NCBI RefSeq assembly: GCF_019656335.1
Contig: NZ_BPLZ01000001.1
Span: 124,001-188,000 of the forward strand
DNA length: 64,000 nucleotides
Reading direction: 5' to 3'
DNA from: Pseudomonas sp. NCCP-436
GTDB taxonomy: Bacteria; Pseudomonadota; Gammaproteobacteria; Pseudomonadales; Pseudomonadaceae
In this document: positions 57,070 to 64,000 of the stretch, piece after piece
How the letters are laid out: every line of letters starts with the position of its first letter
Position numbering within the stretch: position 1 is the stretch's first letter
Notes under the pieces: model-generated
Seen by the model: only the letters and a program-made list of their open reading frames with translations
Told to the model about the DNA's origin: nothing
Database searches by the model: none
Made by a program: the position numbers and the translations under genes

Positions 57070-59460
57070 ATGGCCGGTAAGAAGAACAAGAACGCACCTA
57101 ACGCACCTCAGGCCGCTGTGGATACAGCGTATCTGAACTCTGACAGCGCCCCCGCGCTGCCGCCGAGGAATACGAAGGCTCACCCAGCCCTGCAGCAAGC
57201 CCGGGATGTTGGAGATACGGCCGGTGCGCGTCCTTGCAATGGCAACAAGGCTGACGAATATGGCGAGCAGGCCGCTACTCCTCCTGTCGGTGAGACGACC
57301 GGGGATATGTCGGAGCTGGCTTCGGCCAGTTCGCTGAGTGAAGGCAATGATACCGGCAAGAGTGGCAAGCCCGTCGCCCCAGGAGTCTGTCAGGCCGCTG
57401 GCTCGCTCGACGGTCATCGCTGTGATGCCAGTGGCCGCCGACTGACCACCAACCAGGGTGTGCCGGTATCGGACAACCAGCACTCGCTCAAGGCCGGCCT
57501 GCGTGGCCCTGCGCTGCTCAAGGATTTCGTACTGCGCGAGAAGCTCACTCATTTCGACCATGAGCGCATTCCCGAGCGTATCGTGCATGCTCGGGGTTCG
57601 GCGGCCCATGGCTACTTTGAGAGTTATGCCGATCATTCCGCGCTTACCGCTGCCGCGCTGTTGTCGGAAAAGGGCAAGCGCACGCCCGTTTTTGTGCGTT
57701 TCTCCACCGTGGCTGGCGAGCGTGGTTCCAAGGATACCGCCCGTGACGCGCGCGGCTTTGCCGTTAAGTTCTATACCGAGGAAGGCAACTGGGATCTGGT
57801 CGGCAACAACATCCCGGTGTTCTTCATTCAGGATGCAATGAAGTTTCCGGATCTGGTGCATGCGGTAAAGGCCGAGCCGCATCACGGCATGCCGCAGGCC
57901 GCTTCGGCACACGACACCTTCTGGGATTTCGTCACCCTGATGCCCGAAACGGCGCATATGCTGATGTGGGTGATGTCGGATCACGGCATCCCGCGTAGCT
58001 ACCGGATGATGAAGGGTTTTGCCGTGCACACCTTCCGTTTTATCAACCGTGAGGGAAAGGCCAGCCTAGTGAAATTCCACTGGACGCCGAAGCAGGGCAC
58101 CCACTCGCTGGTCTGGGATGAGGCGGTGAAGATTTCTGGAGCCGATCCGGACTACCACCGGCGTGACCTGTGGGAAGCGATCGAGGCCGGCGAGTACCCG
58201 GAGTGGGAATTGGGCGTGCAGGTGTTCAGCGAGGAGCAGGCCGAGCAGTTCAGCTTCGACGTGCTCGACGCCACCAAGCTGATTCCCGAGGAGCTGGTGC
58301 CCGTGACCCCGCTGGGGCGCATGGTACTGAACCGCAACCCGGACAATTTCTTCGCCGAGACCGAGCAGGTGGCGTTCTGTACGGCGCACATTGTGCCGGG
58401 CATCGACTTCACCAACGACCCGCTGTTGGCCGGGCGTATCCACTCTTATGTCGATACGCAGCTGTCGCGGCTTGGCGGGCCGAATTTTCACGAGATACCG
58501 ATCAACGCGCCGGTCGCACCAGTGCACAACAATCAGCGTGATGGCATGCACCGGCAGGCTGTGCACCGCGGCCGGGTTGCCTATGAGCCAAACTCTCTGG
58601 CCGGAGGCTGTCCATTCCAGGCCGGCGGTGCCGGTTTTGTCTCCTTCCCCGAGCAGGTGGCGGCGGACGAGCTGCGCGGCAAGCCGGAGAAGTTCGCCGA
58701 GCACTACAACCAGGCCCGGATGTTCTATGCCAGCCAGGCGCCGCATGAGCAGAAGCATATCGCCGACGCCTTTGGCTTCGAGCTGTCCAAGCTCACGGTG
58801 CCGGCCATCCGGCATCGTGCCGTGGCCCTGCTGCGCAACGTGGATGAAACGCTGGCGCAAAAGGTGGCAGACCATCTGGGCATGCGCGAACTGCCCGAGC
58901 CGTTGCCGCTGGCCAGCAAGCAAGGTTACCAGCCTGAGGTGCAGCGTTCCGAACACCTGTCGCTGCTGGCCCACCCTGGTGAAGTGGGTATCCGCACTCG
59001 CAAGGTGGCGATCATGTGCGCCGCCGGCACGGATGCTGCGGAGGTGCAGGCCATTGCCCAGCCGCTGATGGATAAGGGCGCCGTCGTGCGTTTGGTCGGC
59101 CCGCATGTGGGCCTGATCCAGGCCAAGGGGGGCGAGCTGGATCTGGACGCCAGCTTTGCCAACAGCCCGGGGCCGCTGTTCGATGCCCTGGTGATTGCAC
59201 CGGGGAGCGAGGCGGTCAAGTCACTGAGTGACGACGGACAGGCTCTGGAGTTTGTCAAGGAGCAGTTCCGTCACTGCAAGCCGCTGCTGGTGATTGGCGA
59301 GGCTCGGGAGGTGCTCCAGGCGGCTGGCATCCCTCTCGATAACCCGGACAAGGGTCTGCTTCTGGTCAGCAAGGCCGATGACAAGGCGTTGCGGCAGTTT
59401 GTCAGTGCACTTGAGGCTCACCGCCATCCGGAGCGGGAAACGGATCCGCCTCGCGTCTGA
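57070..59460 (+). CDS. katE: large-subunit catalase, HPII type
   Basis: 796-residue clade II monofunctional catalase, longer than E. coli HPII (753). It disproportionates H2O2 in the cytoplasm, usually under RpoS. Catalytic His in [10 protein letters not shown] and Asn in DLVGNN; proximal heme Tyr in [15 protein letters not shown]. The C-terminal flavodoxin-like domain (about 635-785) begins [17 protein letters not shown]. The N-terminal 135 residues are low-complexity and poorly conserved. The residue before the TAHIVPG segment is Cys where E. coli has His392, so the His-Tyr crosslink would be absent. ATG 57070 has GGAGA upstream. Confidence 0.95.
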   Translation: MAGKKNKNAPNAPQAAVDTAYLNSDSAPALPPRNTKAHPALQQARDVGDTAGARPCNGNKADEYGEQAATPPVGETTGDMSELASASSLSEGNDTGKSGKPVAPGVCQAAGSLDGHRCDASGRRLTTNQGVPVSDNQHSLKAGLRGPALLKDFVLREKLTHFDHERIPERIVHARGSAAHGYFESYADHSALTAAALLSEKGKRTPVFVRFSTVAGERGSKDTARDARGFAVKFYTEEGNWDLVGNNIPVFFIQDAMKFPDLVHAVKAEPHHGMPQAASAHDTFWDFVTLMPETAHMLMWVMSDHGIPRSYRMMKGFAVHTFRFINREGKASLVKFHWTPKQGTHSLVWDEAVKISGADPDYHRRDLWEAIEAGEYPEWELGVQVFSEEQAEQFSFDVLDATKLIPEELVPVTPLGRMVLNRNPDNFFAETEQVAFCTAHIVPGIDFTNDPLLAGRIHSYVDTQLSRLGGPNFHEIPINAPVAPVHNNQRDGMHRQAVHRGRVAYEPNSLAGGCPFQAGGAGFVSFPEQVAADELRGKPEKFAEHYNQARMFYASQAPHEQKHIADAFGFELSKLTVPAIRHRAVALLRNVDETLAQKVADHLGMRELPEPLPLASKQGYQPEVQRSEHLSLLAHPGEVGIRTRKVAIMCAAGTDAAEVQAIAQPLMDKGAVVRLVGPHVGLIQAKGGELDLDASFANSPGPLFDALVIAPGSEAVKSLSDDGQALEFVKEQFRHCKPLLVIGEAREVLQAAGIPLDNPDKGLLLVSKADDKALRQFVSALEAHRHPERETDPPRV

Positions 59461-59474
59461 TCCGGGAGGTCAAA

Positions 59475-59510
59475 CCGAACCGGGCCGGTGCCAGGACTGC
59501 TCCGGTTCGG
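59475..59510. terminator. hairpin between katE and the MerR gene
   Basis: CCGAACCGG (59475-59483) pairs exactly with CCGGTTCGG (59502-59510) around an 18-base loop, in the 74-bp gap between two convergent genes. Probably a shared terminator, though no T-run follows. Confidence 0.5.
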
Positions 59511-59534
59511 TAAGCCTTGCGCTGTTCCTGCAAC

Positions 59535-60548
59535 CTAGGCGGGTTGTGCCGCCTGTACTGCCATCGTCAGAAAGCCCAGCACTTTTGCCGATAGCCAGGT
59601 GCCTTGCGCCAGGCGCGGTTCTTCAGCCAGCGCCTGGCGGATCTTCTGCCGGGTCTGGGGGTCGGGCCCGGCATAGGTGTTGAACATGGCCAGCCAGCGT
59701 CCGGCCAGCGCCTGGCCTTGTTCACTGATCGGGCTGGTGTTTTGCTCGATGGCTTCGTTCAGCTCCACCAGCAGGTGTGGCCAGAGAGCCATCTGTTCGA
59801 GATAGCGGGGCCGGGTAAAGGCCATTTCCTCGGCGCAAAGATAGCGCACCAGCAGGCTCAGCTTGCTTTCGCCGAAGGCCTGCAGCAGGAAGGCTACCAC
59901 TTCGGGCGCCAGGCCCAGGTGGGCCTGGAACTCCGGCTCGTTCTCATGCATCTGGCTAATCTTCAGCAGCCATGCGGGGTTCTGCGCGGTGTCGCGCTCA
60001 AGAGTGGTCATCCAGCGATGAGCGAGATTCTGCGCCGCCTCACTGGCTGGATCTGGATTTTGCGCATGCAGCGCCGTCGCTTCGTTTGCCAGGGCCAGCC
60101 ATTCGCGGCTGGCCTGGGGAAAGGGTAGCCGCGAAAGTTCGTCCTGAGTGAAATATTGTTCGTACATAGACATCAGCTCCAAGGTCGTAAGCCAGTCGTC
60201 CAGTGCGGGTTCTTCTCCTGCCGCAAGCTGCGCTCTCAGCAGCATTAGGCGTTTGCGCAGCCGGATCTGCTGTCGCAGATTTGCCTCAATGGCTTCGATC
60301 TGCCGGTCAAGGGTGGGCAGCAGAGCCTGTCCTGGACGTTCCAGTGCCGTACCGATGGCTGCCAGCGGCATTCCCAGTCCGCGCAACGCCTGGATCTGAT
60401 GCAGACGTGCAATGTCGTCACGGTTATAGAGCCGGTATCCAGCCTCGGTACGGGTCGAGGGGCGAAGCAGACCGATCTGGTCGTAGTGGTGCAGGGTGCG
60501 CACCGTAAGCCCTGTCCGTCTGGCCAGTTCGCCTACTTTCAGCAACAT
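59535..60548 (-). CDS. TipA-like MerR family regulator
   Basis: 337-residue protein with an N-terminal MerR winged HTH (VGELARRTGLTVRTLHHYDQIGLL, 5-28), a dimerising coiled coil (about 75-115, IEAIEANLRQQIRLRKRLMLL) and a C-terminal TipAS-like ligand domain (about 120-330), which in Streptomyces TipA binds thiopeptide antibiotics. It lies downstream of katE and convergent with it. A near-perfect 21-bp dyad is present 38 bp upstream of its start, suggesting autoregulation. Ligand unknown. Confidence 0.9.
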   Translation of the reverse strand: MLLKVGELARRTGLTVRTLHHYDQIGLLRPSTRTEAGYRLYNRDDIARLHQIQALRGLGMPLAAIGTALERPGQALLPTLDRQIEAIEANLRQQIRLRKRLMLLRAQLAAGEEPALDDWLTTLELMSMYEQYFTQDELSRLPFPQASREWLALANEATALHAQNPDPASEAAQNLAHRWMTTLERDTAQNPAWLLKISQMHENEPEFQAHLGLAPEVVAFLLQAFGESKLSLLVRYLCAEEMAFTRPRYLEQMALWPHLLVELNEAIEQNTSPISEQGQALAGRWLAMFNTYAGPDPQTRQKIRQALAEEPRLAQGTWLSAKVLGFLTMAVQAAQPA

Positions 60549-60585
60549 CGCTTTGCTCCTTTTCCTTCGACACCAGCCATGCTGG

Positions 60586-60606
60586 ACCCTGACGCAGCGT
60601 GAGGGT
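60586..60606. promoter_or_regulatory. MerR/TipA-type operator and promoter
   Basis: ACCCT-ACGC / GCGT-AGGGT halves form a 21-bp near-perfect dyad (only the sixth, central and sixteenth bases unpaired). On the minus strand it lies between TTGACC (-35) and CAGCAT (possible -10), with a 19-bp spacer, the long spacing used by MerR regulators and similar to the Streptomyces tipA promoter. Confidence 0.7.
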
Positions 60607-60661
60607 CAAGCATAAAAGTCCTGTGTCGCGGCGTCTTTACAGGGTAGAGACGGTAGTCCGC

Positions 60662-61369
60662 TCAGCTCCAGAGCGCCCCAGCCGGAGTGGTTGCCGGGTA
60701 GTGGGTCGCCACCTGCGCCTGTAGCAGTTCGGCGCAGGCCAGGGCGTCGGTCAAGGCGTGGTGGGCGCTGTACAGCGGCAGGCCGTAGCGCAAGCGGCTG
60801 TCGGCCAGACGGATGGAGACGGGCTGACGGCCGCGTAGGCGATCCCACCAGCCGAGGCGGCGCTTGGGATGCAGGCGGGCTTCCAGTTCCATGGTGTCGA
60901 TGATCGGGAAGATCAGTCCTTCGCCCAGATACTGCTGCACGGCCCGGTCGAGAAAGCTGCGTTCGATGCGACCATAGTGTGCGACCACCACCCTGCCGGC
61001 CAGCGCCTGCAGCAGTTCGTCCAGTACATTGGCCAGGCGTGGCGCATGGCGGATATCGCTGTGGGTGATGTGGTGGAAAGTGATCGATTCGGCGCTCAGC
61101 TCACTGGTCGGTTTGACCACCCAGTAGCGGGCCTCGGCGCAGCGGATTCTCTGCAGGCTCAGGGGTACTAGACCGAGGCTGACGATGGCGTGCCGTTGCG
61201 GATCAAGGCCGGTGGTTTCCACGTCCAGGGCGACCAGTGGCAACTGCTCCAGCGGTGTGTCGGCACTGGCGCAGCCGGCGGCGTAGTAGGCCTGCAGGCG
61301 CGGGTCGCGGCTGGCTTCGGCACGTTGCCGGAAGAGCTGCGGCCACTCTGGGGTGGTGGCTGTGTTCAT
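60662..61369 (-). CDS. 3'-5' exonuclease, DnaQ-like (DEDDh)
   Basis: 235-residue exonuclease. Exo I is LVALDVETTGLDP (Asp-x-Glu), exo II is VVVAHYGRIERSFLD, and exo III is AHHALTDALACAELL (His-x4-Asp), so it is a DEDDh nuclease. It overlaps the DUF294 gene by 4 bp (ATGA), indicating tight coupling; the pair is like PA3232-PA3233 of P. aeruginosa. Role in nucleic-acid turnover or signalling is unknown. Confidence 0.9.
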   Translation of the reverse strand: MNTATTPEWPQLFRQRAEASRDPRLQAYYAAGCASADTPLEQLPLVALDVETTGLDPQRHAIVSLGLVPLSLQRIRCAEARYWVVKPTSELSAESITFHHITHSDIRHAPRLANVLDELLQALAGRVVVAHYGRIERSFLDRAVQQYLGEGLIFPIIDTMELEARLHPKRRLGWWDRLRGRQPVSIRLADSRLRYGLPLYSAHHALTDALACAELLQAQVATHYPATTPAGALWS

Positions 61370-63285
61370 TGCCCGCGCCCTGTCGGTTGGGCCGGGTAGC
61401 GGAAGCGCAGGAACTTCTGTGCGTTGCTCACCACCTGAAAGGCTTCCTTGAGATGTTGGCGTTCGCTGGCGCTGAATTTTTCCGGCTCGATGTAATTGTC
61501 GGGCGGGTTGCCGGCCTCCACGTCGCGGGCCTGATGCCGTGCACGCACCAGGCTGAGGAATTCGAAGGCGTAGCGCAGGTGTTGCAGTGCTTCGCCAGGC
61601 AGCAGCCGGGTGGCCGCAATGGCGTCGAGACGATCCAGCGAGTTTTGCGCGGTGGAGCCGCTGGCCAGGGCGTGCACGCGGATCAGGTCGGTCAGCGGTG
61701 CGGTGCCACGGCCCTTGAGGTTGATGATGTTGCGGTGTCGGCCGTCGACTTCCATCACGAAGGTGCGGAAGAAGCCCAGCGGCGGCCTGCGGTTGAGGGC
61801 GTTACGCGCCAGCGCGGCAAGGAAGGCAGGACTGGCACTGGCCTTTTGCGCCAGCAGCGTCTTGAGGTTTTCCACCAGTGCAGTGTCGCCATGGAGACCA
61901 TCGAGATCGAAGAAGATGCTGGCGTTGAGCAGGGTCTCCGGGTTGGGACGCTCGATCCAGTTGCTGAAGTATTGGCGCCAGATCTTCAGCGGCTGCCGCC
62001 AGCGCGGGTTGCTGGCCATGATGCCGCCCTTGCAATAGGCATAGCCGCAGGCGGCCAGGCCGTCGCTGACGAACTGTGCCAGCTCGGCGAAGTAGGCATC
62101 ATGCTCGTCAGGGTTGAAGCGGTCGTCGAGCACCAGGGCATTGTCCTGATCGGTGAGCAGCAGCTGCTCGTCGCGGGCCATGGAGCCGGCGACCATAAAG
62201 CAGTAGGGCACCGGCGGCGGGCCGAGCTTCTGTTCGGCCAGTTGCAGCAGACGCTGGCTGAAGGCGCGACCGATGCCGCTCATGGCACGGCCGATCATAT
62301 GTGCACTGGCGTCGTCGGCAACCATCCGTACGAAGGTGGCACGCAGATCCGGCAGCAGGCTTTTGAGGCCGTCCACTGACTGTTGGTTGAAGATGCCGTT
62401 GACCAGATACAGGCTGCTGCGTGATTCGTAGCGGACGATGTCGGCCAGGGCGATCACTCCTACCGGCCGGCGACGCTGCAGAATCGGCAGGTGGTGGATG
62501 TTGTGGCGCAGCATGCACAGCATGGCCTCGAATACCGAGTCGTCGGCCTGCAGGGTGATGGGATTGGGGGTCATTACCTGGCTGACTGGCGTATCCAGCG
62601 GCAGACCTTCGGCCAGTACCCGGGTGCGCAGGTCGCGATCGGTAAGAATGCCGGCCATCACCTCGCGCTGTGGTTCGGCTACCTGTACCTGGGCGGGGTT
62701 GGGCCATTGCCGCTGCGGATCCACCACGATTACCGAAGACACGCCGTGCTCGGTCATCACCTGGGCCACCTGCTGGATCGGCGCATGCAGCGGTACGCTG
62801 ACCGGCTCTCGGCCGATCAGCTTGCGTACACGGATCTTCATCAGTTCGCTGGCCTGGCCGTGGCTGTCTTCCAGTGCGGACTTCAGCCGCGACTGCCCCT
62901 CGGCCTCGACGAAGTCGGCAAAGCTGTCGAACTGTTCGCACAACTGCTGAAACAGTGTGGCGGGAATGAAATAGATCAGGCTGTCTTCCAGCGCAGTGGC
63001 GCCGAGGCGTACCCGGTTGCCGCGCAGCAGGCCGGCCTGACCGAAGATGTCGCCCTCACTGAGACGGTTGTGCAGCTCGCCACCGCGCCGGTGGATCTCC
63101 ACGGCACCGCTGCGCACGTAGTGCAGGTCGTGGATTGGTGCACCGACTGCTAGGATTTCGCTACCAGCCTTGAAATAGCCGACCTGAATCTGACAGGCAA
63201 GCTCGTCGAGGGTCTGCTCCGGCAGATTGTCGAAGGGGGCGAAGCGGCTGAGGTGGTCGCGGATTTCGATCAGCTCGATCTGCAT
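61366..63285 (-). CDS. cNMP-binding, CBS, DUF294 nucleotidyltransferase-like protein
   Basis: 639-residue multidomain signalling protein: cyclic-nucleotide-binding domain (about 15-120), two CBS domains (about 155-290: VSVPLHAPIQQVAQVMTEHGVSSVIVVD; PVSQVMTPNPITLQADDSVFEAM), a DUF294 nucleotidyltransferase-like domain (about 320-460 with VAGSMARDEQLLLTDQDNALV, G-S-x and D-x-D residues) and its C-terminal helical region. It is the likely sensor subunit of a module with the downstream exonuclease. In other pseudomonads such genes sit near acetate permease actP. Confidence 0.9.
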   Translation of the reverse strand: MQIELIEIRDHLSRFAPFDNLPEQTLDELACQIQVGYFKAGSEILAVGAPIHDLHYVRSGAVEIHRRGGELHNRLSEGDIFGQAGLLRGNRVRLGATALEDSLIYFIPATLFQQLCEQFDSFADFVEAEGQSRLKSALEDSHGQASELMKIRVRKLIGREPVSVPLHAPIQQVAQVMTEHGVSSVIVVDPQRQWPNPAQVQVAEPQREVMAGILTDRDLRTRVLAEGLPLDTPVSQVMTPNPITLQADDSVFEAMLCMLRHNIHHLPILQRRRPVGVIALADIVRYESRSSLYLVNGIFNQQSVDGLKSLLPDLRATFVRMVADDASAHMIGRAMSGIGRAFSQRLLQLAEQKLGPPPVPYCFMVAGSMARDEQLLLTDQDNALVLDDRFNPDEHDAYFAELAQFVSDGLAACGYAYCKGGIMASNPRWRQPLKIWRQYFSNWIERPNPETLLNASIFFDLDGLHGDTALVENLKTLLAQKASASPAFLAALARNALNRRPPLGFFRTFVMEVDGRHRNIINLKGRGTAPLTDLIRVHALASGSTAQNSLDRLDAIAATRLLPGEALQHLRYAFEFLSLVRARHQARDVEAGNPPDNYIEPEKFSASERQHLKEAFQVVSNAQKFLRFRYPAQPTGRGQ

Positions 63286-63376
63286 GCGGGCCTCGCAGAG
63301 TGGCAGGCACTACAGGATACGGGCTGCCGTCACGGCGGTGCAAAGCAGCAGACGATTGGCCGGAGGGAAAGAGTCG

Positions 63377-63943
63377 ATGCAGGCGAGCGGGCTTTGGTGG
63401 GGAGCAGGCATGTTGCTGGCGCTGGGCGCGCTAGTGGTCTTTTACTACAACCGGCTGGTGTTCAATCGCCATCGCGTCGCGGAAGCCTGGAGCGGTATCG
63501 ATGTCCAGCTCAAGCGACGCTCCAGCCTGATTCCGGCCCTGGTGGAGTGTGCCCGACAGTACATGACCTATGAGCACGACGCCTTGCAGGCGCTGGTGCA
63601 GGAGCGCATGCACGCCGTGCAGCTGGCGGACTCCCCTCTGGGCCAGCGCGCGCCGGTGGAGGCGCAGCTGAGCAGCCAGCTTCGGCAACTGTTCGCGCTG
63701 GTCGAGGACTATCCGGATCTCAAGGTCGACAGTCAGTTCCGCGAACTGCAAGGCAGCATCAGCGAGGTGGAAAACCAGATTCAGATGGCCCGGCGTTACT
63801 ACAACGGCGCCGTGCGTGAGCTGAACGTGCTGGTCGAATCGGTGCCGAGCAACCTGGTGGCGCGGCTGTGCTCTTTTGCCCCGGCCGAGTATTTCAGCCT
63901 GGATGATCCGCGCGACATACAGTCGCCACAGATGGAGTTCTGA
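63377..63943 (+). CDS. LemA family protein
   Basis: 188-residue protein with one N-terminal membrane segment (LWWGAGMLLALGALVVFYY) and the long helical LemA domain (NRHRVAEAWSGIDVQLKRRSSLIPALVECARQY, then RELQGSISEVENQIQMARRYYNGAVRELN). ATG 63377. LemA genes are often followed by genes for TPM-domain or DUF2207 membrane proteins, and the next gene starts 2 bp after the stop. Function of the family is not settled. Confidence 0.9.
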   Translation: MQASGLWWGAGMLLALGALVVFYYNRLVFNRHRVAEAWSGIDVQLKRRSSLIPALVECARQYMTYEHDALQALVQERMHAVQLADSPLGQRAPVEAQLSSQLRQLFALVEDYPDLKVDSQFRELQGSISEVENQIQMARRYYNGAVRELNVLVESVPSNLVARLCSFAPAEYFSLDDPRDIQSPQMEF

Positions 63944-63945
63944 AC

Positions 63946-64000
63946 ATGACGCTCTGCTTGCGGGTGTTGCTGCTGTGCTGGCTGCTGCCGCTGGCAGCCC
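63946..64000 (+). CDS. start of a secreted or membrane protein (cut by window edge)
   Basis: ATG 63946 lies 2 bp after the lemA stop and begins MTLCLRVLLLCWLLPLAA, a clear signal peptide. Only 18 codons are inside the window. Proteins encoded next to lemA are commonly TPM-domain or DUF2207 membrane proteins; the identity here is inference. Confidence 0.6.
   Translation, partial: MTLCLRVLLLCWLLPLAA

Overview
The window reads as one contiguous stretch of a high-GC gammaproteobacterial chromosome, almost certainly Pseudomonas in the broad sense. The evidence is the qor-hemF-aroE order, a divergent trpI/trpBA pair, a zwf-RpiR-pycR-pycA-pycB neighbourhood, a prlC/YheV/gamma-carbonic-anhydrase group and a Pseudomonas-like type I-F CRISPR repeat. 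The species cannot be fixed from the sequence. No rRNA, tRNA, insertion sequence, integrase or prophage gene was recognised.

Layout. 0-3.1 kb: quinone oxidoreductase (cut by the left edge), coproporphyrinogen oxidase hemF with an Anr box, aroE, and a small DOPA-dioxygenase-like protein. 3.1-8.2 kb: choline-sulfate unit (SulP transporter, choline-binding protein, choline sulfatase betC, divergent LysR). 8.3-15.9 kb: housekeeping genes (PBP7, SDR, YbaL-type antiporter, a second SulP gene with an apparent frameshift, a DUF945 protein, a GNAT). 16-19.2 kb: trpA, trpB, trpI. 19.3-22.3 kb: zwf paralogue and divergent RpiR regulator.

22.4-37.7 kb: a catabolic island for hydroxyprolines. It encodes a pyrroline-2-carboxylate reductase, semialdehyde dehydrogenase, pyrroline-4-hydroxy-2-carboxylate deaminase, two proline-racemase-superfamily enzymes with different active-site pairs, an amino-acid ABC transporter, a fused aconitase-X protein (predicted cis-3-hydroxyproline dehydratase), a three-subunit D-hydroxyproline dehydrogenase, and AraC and GntR regulators. 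trans-4-Hydroxy-L-proline would be epimerised, oxidised, deaminated and oxidised to 2-oxoglutarate. 3-Hydroxyprolines would be dehydrated and reduced to proline. Two GTATAC-centred palindromes lie at the two internal promoters and are candidate operators for the GntR protein. The island separates zwf-RpiR from pycR-pycAB, which I recall as adjacent in P. aeruginosa.

37.8-42.2 kb: pycR and two-subunit pyruvate carboxylase. 42.4-51.5 kb: beta-carbonic anhydrase, a radical SAM protein under a perfect LexA box, a symporter/AraC pair, an REP pair, a hypothetical secreted protein, a DUF1835-like protein, YheV, prlC and gamma-carbonic anhydrase. 51.5-55.5 kb: LysR plus a two-component MFS/HlyD efflux pump. 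55.6-56.7 kb: a 19-repeat type I-F CRISPR array with no cas gene in the window. 57-64 kb: large-subunit catalase katE, a TipA-type MerR with a strong operator, a DEDDh exonuclease coupled to a cNMP/CBS/DUF294 protein, lemA, and the start of a secreted protein cut by the right edge.
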